Part shown: piece by piece, positions 52,224 through 61,868 of the stretch
Numbering within the stretch: position 1 is the first letter of the stretch
Layout: each line of letters starts with the position of its first letter
Source of the DNA: Christiangramia flava JLT2011
Lineage (GTDB): Bacteria > Bacteroidota > Bacteroidia > Flavobacteriales > Flavobacteriaceae
NCBI RefSeq assembly: GCF_001951155.1
Contig: NZ_CP016359.1
Span: 1,326,001-1,390,000 of the forward strand
Length of the DNA stretch: 64,000 bases
Reading direction: 5' to 3'
The notes under the pieces: model-generated
What the model saw: the letters and a program-made list of their open reading frames with translations, nothing else
Database searches by the model: none
What the model was told of the DNA's origin: nothing
Translations under genes and position numbers: made by a program

Positions 52224-55208
52224 ATGTATTTAAATTGTCATACATATTACTCCCTGCGCTTCGGAACATTTTCGGTGGCTGAATTATGCAAACTGGCTAA
52301 CCAAAAAGGTGCTGCAAAACTGGCGGTAACCGATATCAATACTTCCACCGCCTGCCTGGAATTCTTGAAAATTGCTAAAGATTTCGGAATAGAGCCTCTG
52401 GTGGGAATAGATTTCCGAGATGGTGCGCAGCAGCAATATGTGGGAATTGCCCGGAATAACGAAGGTTATCGCCAATTGAACGAACACCTTTCCAATCATT
52501 TACACGCTTCTAAAAATTTCGACGACCGCGCACCGCTCCTACCCGACTGCTTTGTGATCTATCCGCTGGAAAAAGTCATTTCGGCTAAAAAAAGGGATTT
52601 TAAAGAAAATGAGTTGATCGGCGTTTCCATCGAAAGCCTTCGAAAGCTGAAGTTTTCAGCATATAAGGAGTTGAAAAATAAACTCGTGGTACTGCAAACT
52701 GTTACTTTCAGAAATAAACGAGATTTTAATGCACACCGGTTGCTTCGGGCTATTGATAACAACATGTTGTTAAGCCAGCTACCCGAAACCGAGCAGGGCT
52801 CCTACTCCCATCGTATGCCGGAGCTTTCAGAACTGGAACAAGAATTTGAAGATTTTCCTCACATCTTGGATAACACCAAAGTTTTGATGGATTCCTGCCA
52901 GGTCAATTTCAAATTCAGCAAACTGGAAAATCGAAATCTGCAGGTGGCCGGCAACAGCTTCGCAGAAGATGCCGATGAGATCCGGAGATTATGCTACGAT
53001 AAACTGCCTGAAAAATACCCGAAAGCCGATGAAACCGTCTACAAAAGAGTTGAGAAAGAATTGAATACGATCATTCGGTTAAAATTTGTGTCGTATTTCC
53101 TGATCAACCTGAAAATTGTGAACTATGCCAAAAAAAACCATTATCCCTTTGTAGGGCGTGGCAGTGGCGCCAATTCTATCGTGGCTTACATTCTCGGCAT
53201 CACCAACGTGGACCCTATCGAGCTGGACCTGTATTTTGAACGTTTTATCAACCCCAACAGGAGTTCCCCTCCAGATTTTGACATTGATTTTTCCTGGAAA
53301 GACCGCAACGATGTCACCCGGTATATTTTTGATACCTACGAAAATACGGCGCTCATGGGAACTTATGTAACCTTCAAACGTCGAGCGGTAGCCCGGGAAC
53401 TGGGAAAAGTTTTCGGTTTACCTAAAGAGAATATCGACAAATTGTCCCAGGGATTTTTCAATTATCAGGAACTGGATCACCTGGAAAAACTGGTCCTGCA
53501 ATACAGTCAGCTTATTGCCGGTTTTCCCAATTATCTCAGTGTACATTCCGGCGGGATATTGATCTTAGACGATTCGGTTCACAATTATGCCGGTACATTC
53601 CTGCCGCCAAAGGGTTTTCGAACGATCCAGATCGATATGAACATTGCGGAAGATGTGGGTATTCATAAATTTGATATCCTGGCGCAACGCGGTCTCTCCA
53701 AGATTACTGATGCCATCGAGCTTATCAAAAGAAATCAGCCAGAAGCCAAACTTGAAAATATCGAAAATATTGATGCTTTTAAAAATGATCCTGAAATCAA
53801 TGCCCTTCTGAAGGTTGGTGACTGTATGGGTGTCTTTTATGTAGAATCCCCTGCCATGCGCGGGTTGTTGACCAAACTTCAAACCGATAATTACCTGAAT
53901 CTCGTAGCAGCCAGTTCGGTTATTAGACCTGGAATTTCCAGCGCGGGAATGAAAGAGGAGTTCATTCGGCGGCATCGGTTCCCTGAGCTGCAGCAAAATG
54001 CACATCCTGTCCTTTTAGAGATCATGCCCGACACTTACGGAGTGATGGTATACCAGGAAGATGTGATGAAAGTGGCCTATCATTTTGCCGGTCTCAACCT
54101 GGACGATGCCGATGTGCTGCGGCGTGGCATGAGCGGTAAAAAAACTTCCCAAGGACAAATGGAAAAGATCGAGGAAACCTTCCGCAGAAACTGTAAAGAA
54201 AAAGGTTACCAGAATCAACTCACTGATGAAGTATGGGAGCAGATCTCGTCTTTTGCTGGCTATGCTTTCCCCAAAGGGCACTCGGCTTCTTACGCCGTGG
54301 AGAGTTACCAGAGCCTCTACCTGAAGCGCTATTTCCCGCTGGAATTCATGGTCGCGGCCATCAATAACGGCGGCGGGTTTTATCGCCTTGAAACATACAT
54401 CCAGGAAATTCGCCGGTGTGGCGGGAGGGTGCATGCCCCCTGCATCAACAAAAGCGACCATCCCAATACGATCTACGGAAAAGACATCTATCTTGGCCTT
54501 GGGTACATCAGGGAACTGGAAGCGAAGACCATCAGGCATATTCTCGAAAACCGGCAATTTTTTGGGGAATTTCAGTCGTTGGATGATTTCATAGATCGCG
54601 TCCCCATCTCGATCGAGCAGCTGAGCCTGTTGCTGAAGATCAATGCCTTCCGTTTTACCGGTTACAATAAACATCACCTGCTCTGGAAAGCGTATTTCAA
54701 ACTGAATCATTCCGCAAAAAGAAGCGGGCAGGCGGTACTTTTCAAACCGCCACATCGCGATTTTGAACTTCCGGAATTTGAGTTTTCCAGAATTTCCGAA
54801 GCCTACGACCAGATGGAATTGCTGGGCTTCCCGCTCTGCAGTCATTTTGAATTACTGAAGGAACCACCGGAAAGTGCTCTCCTCGCTAAAGATCTCAAGA
54901 AACATATTGGAAAGGAAGTGAAGATCTATGGAAATCTTGTGAACTACAAGAAGAACCCCACTTCTAACGGAAAATACATGTTCTTCGGGACTTTTTACGA
55001 CCAGCAGGGTGGCATATTCGATATCGTCCTTTTCCCGCAGGTGGCACGACACTACGATTATTTCAATTACGGGATTTATGCCTGTTATGGTACAGTCACG
55101 GAAGATCTCGGGCACCTCTGTATCGATATTAAATGGCTGAAAAGGCAGGCTACCCATACCGATCCCAGACTTGTTAATTCCTCTCACAAAGTCAAACTTC
55201 CTGCCTAA
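52224..55208 (+). CDS. dnaE2: Error-prone DnaE2-like DNA polymerase III alpha
   Basis: 994 residues, shorter than DnaE1 and without a fused exonuclease. The PHP domain (1-75 and beyond) is degenerate: ligand positions seen as HLHNH in the window's DnaE1 read Y2-L-N4-C-H6, and TDH reads TDI at 36-38. The polymerase core is intact: GRGSGANS near 311, catalytic Asp in PDFDIDF (D353, D355), and QAVLF near 838 as a clamp-binding motif, then an OB-fold region. It likely works with DinB in lesion bypass. No imuA/imuB homologue is adjacent, so the partner here is DinB. The symbol is provisional. Confidence 0.85.
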   Translation: MYLNCHTYYSLRFGTFSVAELCKLANQKGAAKLAVTDINTSTACLEFLKIAKDFGIEPLVGIDFRDGAQQQYVGIARNNEGYRQLNEHLSNHLHASKNFDDRAPLLPDCFVIYPLEKVISAKKRDFKENELIGVSIESLRKLKFSAYKELKNKLVVLQTVTFRNKRDFNAHRLLRAIDNNMLLSQLPETEQGSYSHRMPELSELEQEFEDFPHILDNTKVLMDSCQVNFKFSKLENRNLQVAGNSFAEDADEIRRLCYDKLPEKYPKADETVYKRVEKELNTIIRLKFVSYFLINLKIVNYAKKNHYPFVGRGSGANSIVAYILGITNVDPIELDLYFERFINPNRSSPPDFDIDFSWKDRNDVTRYIFDTYENTALMGTYVTFKRRAVARELGKVFGLPKENIDKLSQGFFNYQELDHLEKLVLQYSQLIAGFPNYLSVHSGGILILDDSVHNYAGTFLPPKGFRTIQIDMNIAEDVGIHKFDILAQRGLSKITDAIELIKRNQPEAKLENIENIDAFKNDPEINALLKVGDCMGVFYVESPAMRGLLTKLQTDNYLNLVAASSVIRPGISSAGMKEEFIRRHRFPELQQNAHPVLLEIMPDTYGVMVYQEDVMKVAYHFAGLNLDDADVLRRGMSGKKTSQGQMEKIEETFRRNCKEKGYQNQLTDEVWEQISSFAGYAFPKGHSASYAVESYQSLYLKRYFPLEFMVAAINNGGGFYRLETYIQEIRRCGGRVHAPCINKSDHPNTIYGKDIYLGLGYIRELEAKTIRHILENRQFFGEFQSLDDFIDRVPISIEQLSLLLKINAFRFTGYNKHHLLWKAYFKLNHSAKRSGQAVLFKPPHRDFELPEFEFSRISEAYDQMELLGFPLCSHFELLKEPPESALLAKDLKKHIGKEVKIYGNLVNYKKNPTSNGKYMFFGTFYDQQGGIFDIVLFPQVARHYDYFNYGIYACYGTVTEDLGHLCIDIKWLKRQATHTDPRLVNSSHKVKLPA

Positions 55209-55227
55209 AGCCCCCACAGGAAAGCAT

Positions 55228-55235
55228 TATATTTG
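55228..55235 (+). promoter_or_regulatory. Predicted -7 element of the aspartic protease gene
   Basis: TATATTTG matches TAnnTTTG, 15 bases before the ATG. No TTG at proper spacing is visible, so the gene may be served also from dinB read-through. Confidence 0.4.
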
Positions 55236-55250
55236 CAGGAAAAGCATGCT

Positions 55251-55685
55251 ATGTCTTTAAAAAAACTGCTGAAGGAAAAAGGCTATCACCAAATCAAACT
55301 GAAATATACCAAAACCAATCACCTGGAACTGGTAGCAAAAATCAATGATATAGAAGGGAGTTTTATCCTGGATACCGGGGCATCCAGTACCTGCGTGGGC
55401 ATCGATGCAATTACCCATTTTGAACTGCTTTCAGAAGATAGTGATATTAAAGCTGCCGGCGCGGGTGCCACCAATATGCTCACCCAGATTTCCCAAAAAA
55501 ACAGGATCGAGATCAAAGGCTGGAAAAAGAAAAAGGTAGATCTCGTTCTTTTTGACCTGAGGCATGTGAACGAAGCCCTGGAAAATCATAAAGCCGATAA
55601 GGTTCATGGTATTATTGGCGCAGACATCCTGAAGCGCGGCAAAGCGGTAATCGACTATAAGAATAAAGCACTTTACCTGAAATAA
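55251..55685 (+). CDS. Retropepsin-like aspartic protease
   Basis: 144 residues from the ATG at 55251 (MSLKKLLKEKGYHQI). It has the aspartic catalytic motif DTGAS at 41-45 (SFILDTGASSTCVG) and the second hydrophobic-hydrophobic-Gly element (HGIIGADIL) near 117, typical of single-domain retropepsin-like clan AA proteins, which act as dimers. There is no signal peptide or TM helix, so it is cytoplasmic. The gene lies 42 bases after dnaE2 on the same strand. A link to the repair cassette, for example cleavage of a regulator, is speculation based on position. Confidence 0.85.
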   Translation: MSLKKLLKEKGYHQIKLKYTKTNHLELVAKINDIEGSFILDTGASSTCVGIDAITHFELLSEDSDIKAAGAGATNMLTQISQKNRIEIKGWKKKKVDLVLFDLRHVNEALENHKADKVHGIIGADILKRGKAVIDYKNKALYLK

Positions 55686-55864
55686 GGGTATTTTTCCCCT
55701 TTCCCACCGTGTAGTCTTTGGCTATTTTTGGTTAAAATTAGTTCGTTATCAAAACCCGGCTTTTAACCCAGATTCTCATGGCACTGTTAGTTATCCTAAT
55801 ACTGGGAGTGCTTTCTTTGAATATAATTCGTTTGTTAGTTTTGTTTTAATCTATTGTTAGGAAC

Positions 55865-55896
55865 AAAAAAGGCAGCCAATTGGCTGCCTTTTTTTA
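55865..55896. terminator. Bidirectional terminator, protease / odhB
   Basis: GGCAGCCAATTGGCTGCC (55871-55888) is a perfect palindrome flanked by six A bases on the left and seven T bases on the right. It terminates the protease gene and odhB, which converge on it. Confidence 0.9.
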
Positions 55897-55912
55897 TAGA
55901 ATATTACCGAAA

Positions 55913-57181
55913 CTAAAGTTCCAGCGCTCTTTTTACATCATTATCCATCAACAATTCTTCCGGATTTTCGATCGCTTCCTTCACGGCTACCAGGAACCCA
56001 ACAGATTCCTTTCCGTCGATGATCCTGTGATCATAAGAAAGTGCCACGTACATGATCGGCCTAATTTCTACATGGCCATCAATAGCCACTGGTCTTTCTA
56101 CGATATTGTGCATTCCCAGAATCGCACTCTGTGGAGGGTTGATAATTGGCGTAGAAAGCATGGAACCGAATACTCCACCATTGGTAATGGTAAAGGTTCC
56201 ACCGGTCATTTCATCTACGGTGATCTGCCCGTCGCGTGCTCTTAACGCCAGTCTTTTCACTTCAGCTTCCACTCCTCGGAAACTAAGGTTTTCAGCATTC
56301 CTGATCACCGGTACCGTCAGTCCTTTTGGACCAGAAACCGCGATACTGATATCTTTATAATCATAGCTGATGGTATAATCACCATCAATCATGGAATTTA
56401 CCGCAGGATATTCGTCCAACGCGCGAACGACAGCCAACGTAAAGAATGACATAAAGCCTAAACTCACCCCGTGCTTGTCCTTAAATTCCTCTTTATATTT
56501 TTTCCTTAGCGCAAAAATGGCCGACATGTCTACTTCATTGAAAGTAGTTAACATCGCTGTATCATTTTTGGCACTTACCAAACGTTCAGAAAGTTTACGA
56601 CGGAACATGGACATTTTTTTACGAGACTCGCCCCGCTTACCTGTACCCGGAGTTCCCATAGAAGCCTTAGCCTGTACAGCATCTTCCTTGGTTACCCTAC
56701 CATCTTTGCCACTGCCTTTTACATCCTTGGCTGCAATGCCTTTTTCATCAAGAATCTTTTTTGCAGCAGGAGAAGGACTTCCGGTGGCATACGTATCATC
56801 CTGCTTTTGAGCGGGAGTGCTGGATTTCGAAGGTTCTTCCGTTTTAGCAGGAGCCTTTTCGCTATCTGCCTTGCTGTCTTTGGAATCCTGTCTTTCTTTT
56901 TCCTCTTTTTCCGCAGGTTTGTCGTCACCGCCTCCTGGCTTTTCAGCCTCCGTATCGATCAAACACACCACTTCTCCAACTTCCACCACGTCACCTTCTT
57001 CTGCTTTCAGGGTTATGATTCCGCTGGCTTCCGCAGGTAATTCAAGGGTTGCTTTGTCGCTATCTACTTCGGCTATCGCCTGGTCTTTTTCAACATAATC
57101 CCCGTCTTCTACCAGCCACTGAGCGATCTCTACTTCAGTGATGGACTCCCCGGGAGAAGGAACTTTCATTTCTAAGGCCAT
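55913..57181 (-). CDS. odhB: 2-oxoglutarate dehydrogenase E2 (dihydrolipoyl succinyltransferase)
   Basis: 422 residues. A lipoyl domain (1-77, lipoyl K43 in DSDKATLEL) is followed by a long charged Lys/Glu/Ala linker (about 80-125), an E3-binding PSBD (about 130-170, [16 protein letters not shown]...[11 protein letters not shown]) and the catalytic core (about 185-422) with the transferase His and Asp in [15 protein letters not shown]. It transfers the succinyl group to CoA in the TCA cycle. It lies 43 bases after odhA on the same strand. Confidence 0.95.
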   Translation of the reverse strand: MALEMKVPSPGESITEVEIAQWLVEDGDYVEKDQAIAEVDSDKATLELPAEASGIITLKAEEGDVVEVGEVVCLIDTEAEKPGGGDDKPAEKEEKERQDSKDSKADSEKAPAKTEEPSKSSTPAQKQDDTYATGSPSPAAKKILDEKGIAAKDVKGSGKDGRVTKEDAVQAKASMGTPGTGKRGESRKKMSMFRRKLSERLVSAKNDTAMLTTFNEVDMSAIFALRKKYKEEFKDKHGVSLGFMSFFTLAVVRALDEYPAVNSMIDGDYTISYDYKDISIAVSGPKGLTVPVIRNAENLSFRGVEAEVKRLALRARDGQITVDEMTGGTFTITNGGVFGSMLSTPIINPPQSAILGMHNIVERPVAIDGHVEIRPIMYVALSYDHRIIDGKESVGFLVAVKEAIENPEELLMDNDVKRALEL

Positions 57182-57224
57182 GATTGTTATTTATTTTGTT
57201 TCCTGAAAACCAGGAAAAAGATTC

Positions 57225-60008
57225 TTAATTATTTTCTTCTTCGTTTAAATTTTTATCGAAAACACTAGCGATCACACGCTCGTGTCGTTTTTTGAATCTT
57301 ACGGAACTACCGGCTGCCGGTGAACCGTAGAATTTACGGCTGCATACCCTGAATTTTCTGGCTTCTGGGAAATGCATCAGCATATGCCCGTAAGCTCCCA
57401 TATTTCTTGGCTCTTCCTGTGCCCAAACCACATCATCTGCCTGGTCATATTTGGCCATTATCTCCTTCATTTTTTCTGAAGGAACCGGGAACAATTGCTC
57501 CACTCGAACCAGCGCCACATCTTCACGTTCGTTGTCTTCCTTGAATTTCAGCAAGTCGTAATAAAACTTACCGGTACAGAAAACAAGACTTTTCACCTTA
57601 TCGGTTTTCGCATCCTGATCGTCCAGCACAGGCTGAAAACTTCCGTTGGCGAATTCTTCTTTTGTCGAGATCACTTTTGGGTGACGCAGCAAACTTTTTG
57701 GCGTAAAAATGATCAGCGGTTTTCTGAACTTCGCCTTCATCTGCCTTCTTAACAAATGGAAATGGTTGGCCGGTGTGGTCACATCAGCCACATACATATT
57801 GTCTTTGGCACAAAGCTGAAGGAATCGCTCCATTCTACCGGAAGAGTGCTCTGCTCCCTGGCCTTCGTAGCCATGAGGCAGGAACATCACCAGGCCGTTC
57901 TGCAATTTCCATTTATCTTCCGCAGCAGAAATATACTGGTCGATCATGATCTGTGCACCGTTCACAAAATCCCCGAACTGTGCTTCCCAGATCGCAAGTG
58001 TGGTTGGACTCGCCATGGCATACCCATAATCGAAGCCAACTACTCCGTATTCCGAAAGTGGTGAATTATAAATAAAGAAATCTCCTTTTCGATCTTCAAT
58101 ATTATTGTGCAAAATAATCTCTTCTTCGCTGTCTTCCACCTTCAAAACGGCGTGACGGTGAGAGAAAGTCCCTCTTTCCACATCCTGACCGCTAATTCGC
58201 ACGTTATAGCCTTCCTGCATCAACGAACCATAAGCAAGATGCTCGGCCATAGACCAGTCCAGCTTATTATCATCAAAATACATTGTTTTACGCAGGTCGA
58301 TGATCTTTTTGATCTTCCGCATAAATTTTTTGTCCTCCGGCAATTGTGAAACTGCTTCGGCCACTTTGTCCAGTTTTTCGATTGGGAAAGTCGTATCAAC
58401 GTCTTTCATCATCTCGTCTTCCTGAACGTTTTCAAAACCATCCCACTCGTCCTGCATGAACGGCGTAATGCGTGTAGTATCTTCTTTCCTGGAATCTTCC
58501 AGTTTTTCTTCTAACGAAGCTTTGTAGGTTTCTTCGAGATTTTTGAGGTATTCGTCATCTACAACCCCTTCACTTTTCAGTTTCTCGAAATAGATATCGC
58601 GGGCATTTTCGTGCTTCGCGATGGCTTTATATAATTTTGGCTGGGTAAAACGAGGCTCATCACCTTCATTATGCCCGTATTTTCTATATCCTAGCAGGTC
58701 GATGAACACATCACGACGGAATTTCATCCTGAAATCCAGTGCGAAAAGAATGGCATGAACCACTGCTTCCGCATCATCTGCGTTCACGTGCAGAACGGGT
58801 GAAAGCGTCACCTTCCCAACATCGGTACAATAGGTAGAACTTCGCGCATCCAGGTAATTGGTGGTAAATCCGATCTGGTTATTCACTACAATGTGAATCG
58901 TCCCTCCGGTTTTGTAACCTTCAAGCTGAGCCATTTGCACAATTTCGTATACCACTCCCTGTGCGGCGATCGCTGCATCCCCGTGAACCAGAATTGGCAA
59001 AACTTTGGAATCGTCTTCATCATAATGGCGATCCTGCTTTGCCCTGGAAATTCCTTCAACTACAGATCCTACTGTTTCCAGGTGAGACGGATTCGGAGCA
59101 ATATTGATATTGATCTCTTTTCCAGAATCAGTTGTACGGCAAGAGGTCCATCCCAGGTGATATTTTACATCTCCATCAAAAATATCCTGCTCGTAATCCT
59201 TTCCGTCGAATTCACTGAAAATATCCTTGGCACTTTTTCCGAAGATATTGGTTAAGGTATTTAACCTACCACGGTGTGCCATTCCCATCACGAAATCTTT
59301 CACGCCAAACTCTGCAGCCTTTTCGATCAAAGCATCCAGCGCCGGGATCAAACTTTCTCCACCTTCCAGTGAAAAACGCTTTTGCCCAACGTACTTGGTA
59401 TGAAGAAAAGATTCGAAGGAAACCGCTTCATTCAGCTTCTTCAGAATTTGCTTTTTGCGATCGGCATCGAATTTTGGCTGGTTCTCGTTGATGTTCAGTT
59501 TATCCTGGATCCACTCGATCTCTTCCGGCTTCCGGATGTACATATACTCTATCCCGATGCTCTGGCAATACACCTTTTGCAAATGGGTAATGATATCCTT
59601 CAGCGGTTTTGGACCAATGCCCAGAATTTCACCGGCATTGAACACGGTATCGAGGTCTTTTTGCTCAAGGCCAAAATTCTCGATATCCAGCGTGGGTGAA
59701 TATTTCCTGCGTTCCCTTACCGGGTTTGTTTTGGTAAATAAATGTCCGCGGGTACGGTAACCATCAATAAGCCTGATTACCTGAAACTCTTTAACAACCT
59801 GCTCTGGTACTTCACCTTCAGCAAAATCCATCTGTGCTTCTTCCAGAACTTCTTCTGAAATCCCGTTCGAGCTCTCTTTTCCGAAGTCAAAACCTTGAAA
59901 AAAAGCCCTCCAACTGGGCTCTACACTATCGGGATGCTGTAAATACTGGTCATAAAGCTCTGCCAGATACGCAGTGTGCGCGGCATTTAGAAATGAAAAT
60001 CTCTCCAT
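57225..60008 (-). CDS. odhA: 2-oxoglutarate dehydrogenase E1
   Basis: 927 residues, normal for E1o. It decarboxylates 2-oxoglutarate with thiamine diphosphate and transfers the succinyl unit to E2. N-terminal SFLNAAHTAYLAELYDQYLQHPDSVEPSWRAFFQGF is the usual E1o helix. The core has FVMGMAHRGRLNTLTNIFGK, ILVHGDAAIAAQGVVYE, HIVVNNQIGFTT and the C-terminal LPHGYEGQGAEHSSGRMERFLQLC. It is the first gene of the odhAB operon. A thiamine-dependent enzyme, it shares interest with the TPP-controlled receptor in the window. Confidence 0.97.
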   Translation of the reverse strand: MERFSFLNAAHTAYLAELYDQYLQHPDSVEPSWRAFFQGFDFGKESSNGISEEVLEEAQMDFAEGEVPEQVVKEFQVIRLIDGYRTRGHLFTKTNPVRERRKYSPTLDIENFGLEQKDLDTVFNAGEILGIGPKPLKDIITHLQKVYCQSIGIEYMYIRKPEEIEWIQDKLNINENQPKFDADRKKQILKKLNEAVSFESFLHTKYVGQKRFSLEGGESLIPALDALIEKAAEFGVKDFVMGMAHRGRLNTLTNIFGKSAKDIFSEFDGKDYEQDIFDGDVKYHLGWTSCRTTDSGKEININIAPNPSHLETVGSVVEGISRAKQDRHYDEDDSKVLPILVHGDAAIAAQGVVYEIVQMAQLEGYKTGGTIHIVVNNQIGFTTNYLDARSSTYCTDVGKVTLSPVLHVNADDAEAVVHAILFALDFRMKFRRDVFIDLLGYRKYGHNEGDEPRFTQPKLYKAIAKHENARDIYFEKLKSEGVVDDEYLKNLEETYKASLEEKLEDSRKEDTTRITPFMQDEWDGFENVQEDEMMKDVDTTFPIEKLDKVAEAVSQLPEDKKFMRKIKKIIDLRKTMYFDDNKLDWSMAEHLAYGSLMQEGYNVRISGQDVERGTFSHRHAVLKVEDSEEEIILHNNIEDRKGDFFIYNSPLSEYGVVGFDYGYAMASPTTLAIWEAQFGDFVNGAQIMIDQYISAAEDKWKLQNGLVMFLPHGYEGQGAEHSSGRMERFLQLCAKDNMYVADVTTPANHFHLLRRQMKAKFRKPLIIFTPKSLLRHPKVISTKEEFANGSFQPVLDDQDAKTDKVKSLVFCTGKFYYDLLKFKEDNEREDVALVRVEQLFPVPSEKMKEIMAKYDQADDVVWAQEEPRNMGAYGHMLMHFPEARKFRVCSRKFYGSPAAGSSVRFKKRHERVIASVFDKNLNEEENN

Positions 60009-60049
60009 AAAATTGAAACAAATGTTTCTTCCTGTCTAAAAAACAGGAA

Positions 60050-60057
60050 CAAAAATA
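60050..60057 (-). promoter_or_regulatory. Predicted -7 element of odhAB
   Basis: The minus strand reads TATTTTTG, matching TAnnTTTG, 42 bases upstream of the odhA start. No TTG at the expected spacing is visible. Confidence 0.4.
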
Positions 60058-60169
60058 CAATTTTTAAGAAAAACAGCCGGGACGTATTATGATAATTCTC
60101 TATCGGATTATAGGAATTTTAACATGTTCGGAAAGTCACCGGAAAACTGGAAAGCCTGCTTTTTGGAAA

Positions 60170-61144
60170 TTAGACCTGACGCTCCATGAGCATTTCACCG
60201 AATTTCCGAAGTGGTTCTTTTTTAGCTTCCGGAAGGTCGATCTTGTCTAAGATCAAAAAGGCCTTCCGGGTATATCGTTCAATTTCACGACGGGTGATCT
60301 CAGCCGCACCGCTGGATTCGAAAAGATTTTTTACGGCTTCGATCTTTCCGGAATTATCAGCCGGGCTTATAGTATACAGGTGTTCTAATTGGCGGGCCTC
60401 GTTTTCATTGGCCGCTTCCAGCGTTTTAAGGTAGAGGAAAGTCTTTTTGTTTTCAATGATATCTCCCCCAACCTGCTTTCCGAAGGTATCGGGATCGCCA
60501 AAGGCGTCAAGATAATCATCCTGTAACTGAAAGGCGATTCCCAGCAATCTCCCGTATTCATAAATTGCTTTTTTACAGGACGATGAAGCCTTGGCTACAA
60601 TCGCTCCCATTTGCAGGGAGGCCCCCACCAGCACGGCAGTCTTATATTCGATCATTTTCAGGTAATCGCTGATCGTTACGTTGTCCCGCGTCTCAAAATC
60701 GATGTCATATTGCTGCCCTTCACACACTTCGATTGCTGTTTTACTGAAGAGTTTAGCCAGCTCACGAAAAACCTCGCCTTCATAATTTTCAAATAATTGG
60801 TAGGCATTGATCAGCATCGCATCGCCGGAAAGGATCCCGGTATTCACATCCCATTTCTCATGAACGGTCTCCTTCCCTCTTCGAAGCGGCGCGTCATCCA
60901 TGATATCGTCATGCACCAGCGAAAAGTTATGAAAGATCTCGATCGCCAAAGCCGCATCCAGCGCTTTTTGATAGGGACAGTCAAAAATTTCAGCAGCCAT
61001 CAGTACGAGTACCGGGCGCAGACGCTTGCCTCCCTGGTCCAGAATATAAACCATTGGTTCGTACAGATTTGCAGGCTCTTTTACACTTACCTTTGCATTC
61101 AGGTACTGGATAAATTCTTCTCGAAGAAATGAAATGTTTTGCAT
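60170..61144 (-). CDS. Polyprenyl synthetase family (likely farnesyl/geranylgeranyl diphosphate synthase)
   Basis: 324 residues from the Met of MQNISFLREEFIQYL; a slightly longer frame is unlikely. The first Asp-rich motif is DDIMD (79-83), without the two-residue insertion of bacterial type II FPP synthases, and Phe at position -5 (F74) limits chain length, as in archaeal type I GGPP synthases. The second Asp motif is DDYLD. It condenses IPP with allylic diphosphates. It might feed GGPP to the GGGP synthase in the window or supply quinone and carrier-lipid precursors; product length is inference. Confidence 0.9.
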   Translation of the reverse strand: MQNISFLREEFIQYLNAKVSVKEPANLYEPMVYILDQGGKRLRPVLVLMAAEIFDCPYQKALDAALAIEIFHNFSLVHDDIMDDAPLRRGKETVHEKWDVNTGILSGDAMLINAYQLFENYEGEVFRELAKLFSKTAIEVCEGQQYDIDFETRDNVTISDYLKMIEYKTAVLVGASLQMGAIVAKASSSCKKAIYEYGRLLGIAFQLQDDYLDAFGDPDTFGKQVGGDIIENKKTFLYLKTLEAANENEARQLEHLYTISPADNSGKIEAVKNLFESSGAAEITRREIERYTRKAFLILDKIDLPEAKKEPLRKFGEMLMERQV

Positions 61145-61148
61145 CCGC

Positions 61149-61156
61149 CAAAAATA
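61149..61156 (-). promoter_or_regulatory. -7 element very close to the prenyl synthase start
   Basis: The minus strand reads TATTTTTG, only 4 bases before the ATG at 61144. If used, the transcript would begin at or near the start codon (leaderless). The TTG spacing is imperfect (21 bases). Confidence 0.4.
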
Positions 61157-61296
61157 AGGCAATTGTGCTCAAAATGACAACTCTAAAAACACTTCAACTT
61201 TATAAATGATTCCTAAATTTTAAATTTTTTCAGAAATTTTAAAGTAAAACGAATCCTGATTCGTCTTTAATAGTATAAGGCAGCCTAAAACGATCA

Positions 61297-61857
61297 ATGT
61301 CCCAGCATAAAAAGGAACATATTATTGAAAACACGGTAAATGACTACAGTGAAAAATTGCTGGCATTCATCAAACCAAAGGTACGCAATGATGAAGATGC
61401 GGAAGATATCCTGCAGGAAGTATGGTTCCAGTTCAGCAACCTTACCAATATTTCGCAGATCGTCAACGTGGGAAACTGGCTGTTCAGGGTAACCCGAAAT
61501 AAAATTACCGACAGTTACCGAAAGAAAAAGACGGGGAATATTGAAGATTACGAGCCTCAGGAGGAAGAAGAAGGCTATTCATCCATACAGGAATTACTGC
61601 TTCTGGACACTTCTAAAGACCCGGAATTGAAATTTTTCCAGGATGAGATCTGGAAAGCGCTGTTTGAAGCACTCGAAGAACTTCCTGAAACACAGCGACT
61701 GGTCTACATCCAGAATGAAATTGAAGAAAAAACACTGCAACAAATCGCAGAGGAGCAACAAACGAATATTAAAACCATTATCAGCAGGAAACAATATGCA
61801 GTGAAACACCTTCGCAAGCGACTTCACCAGTTGTATAAAGACCTGGATAATTACTAA
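61297..61857 (+). CDS. ECF-family RNA polymerase sigma factor
   Basis: 186 residues with the sigma-70 region 2 (VNDYSEKLLAFIKPKVRNDEDAEDILQEVWFQF...GNWLFRVTRNKITDSYRKKK) and region 4 (ALEELPETQRLVYIQNEIEEKTLQQIAEEQQTNIKTIISRKQYAVKHLRKRL). A linker of acidic residues (NIEDYEPQEEEEGY) separates them. It directs polymerase to a stress or metabolite regulon. The next gene, 11 bases later, is a small membrane protein, a possible partner. Confidence 0.92.
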   Translation: MSQHKKEHIIENTVNDYSEKLLAFIKPKVRNDEDAEDILQEVWFQFSNLTNISQIVNVGNWLFRVTRNKITDSYRKKKTGNIEDYEPQEEEEGYSSIQELLLLDTSKDPELKFFQDEIWKALFEALEELPETQRLVYIQNEIEEKTLQQIAEEQQTNIKTIISRKQYAVKHLRKRLHQLYKDLDNY

Positions 61858-61868
61858 AATAACACATC

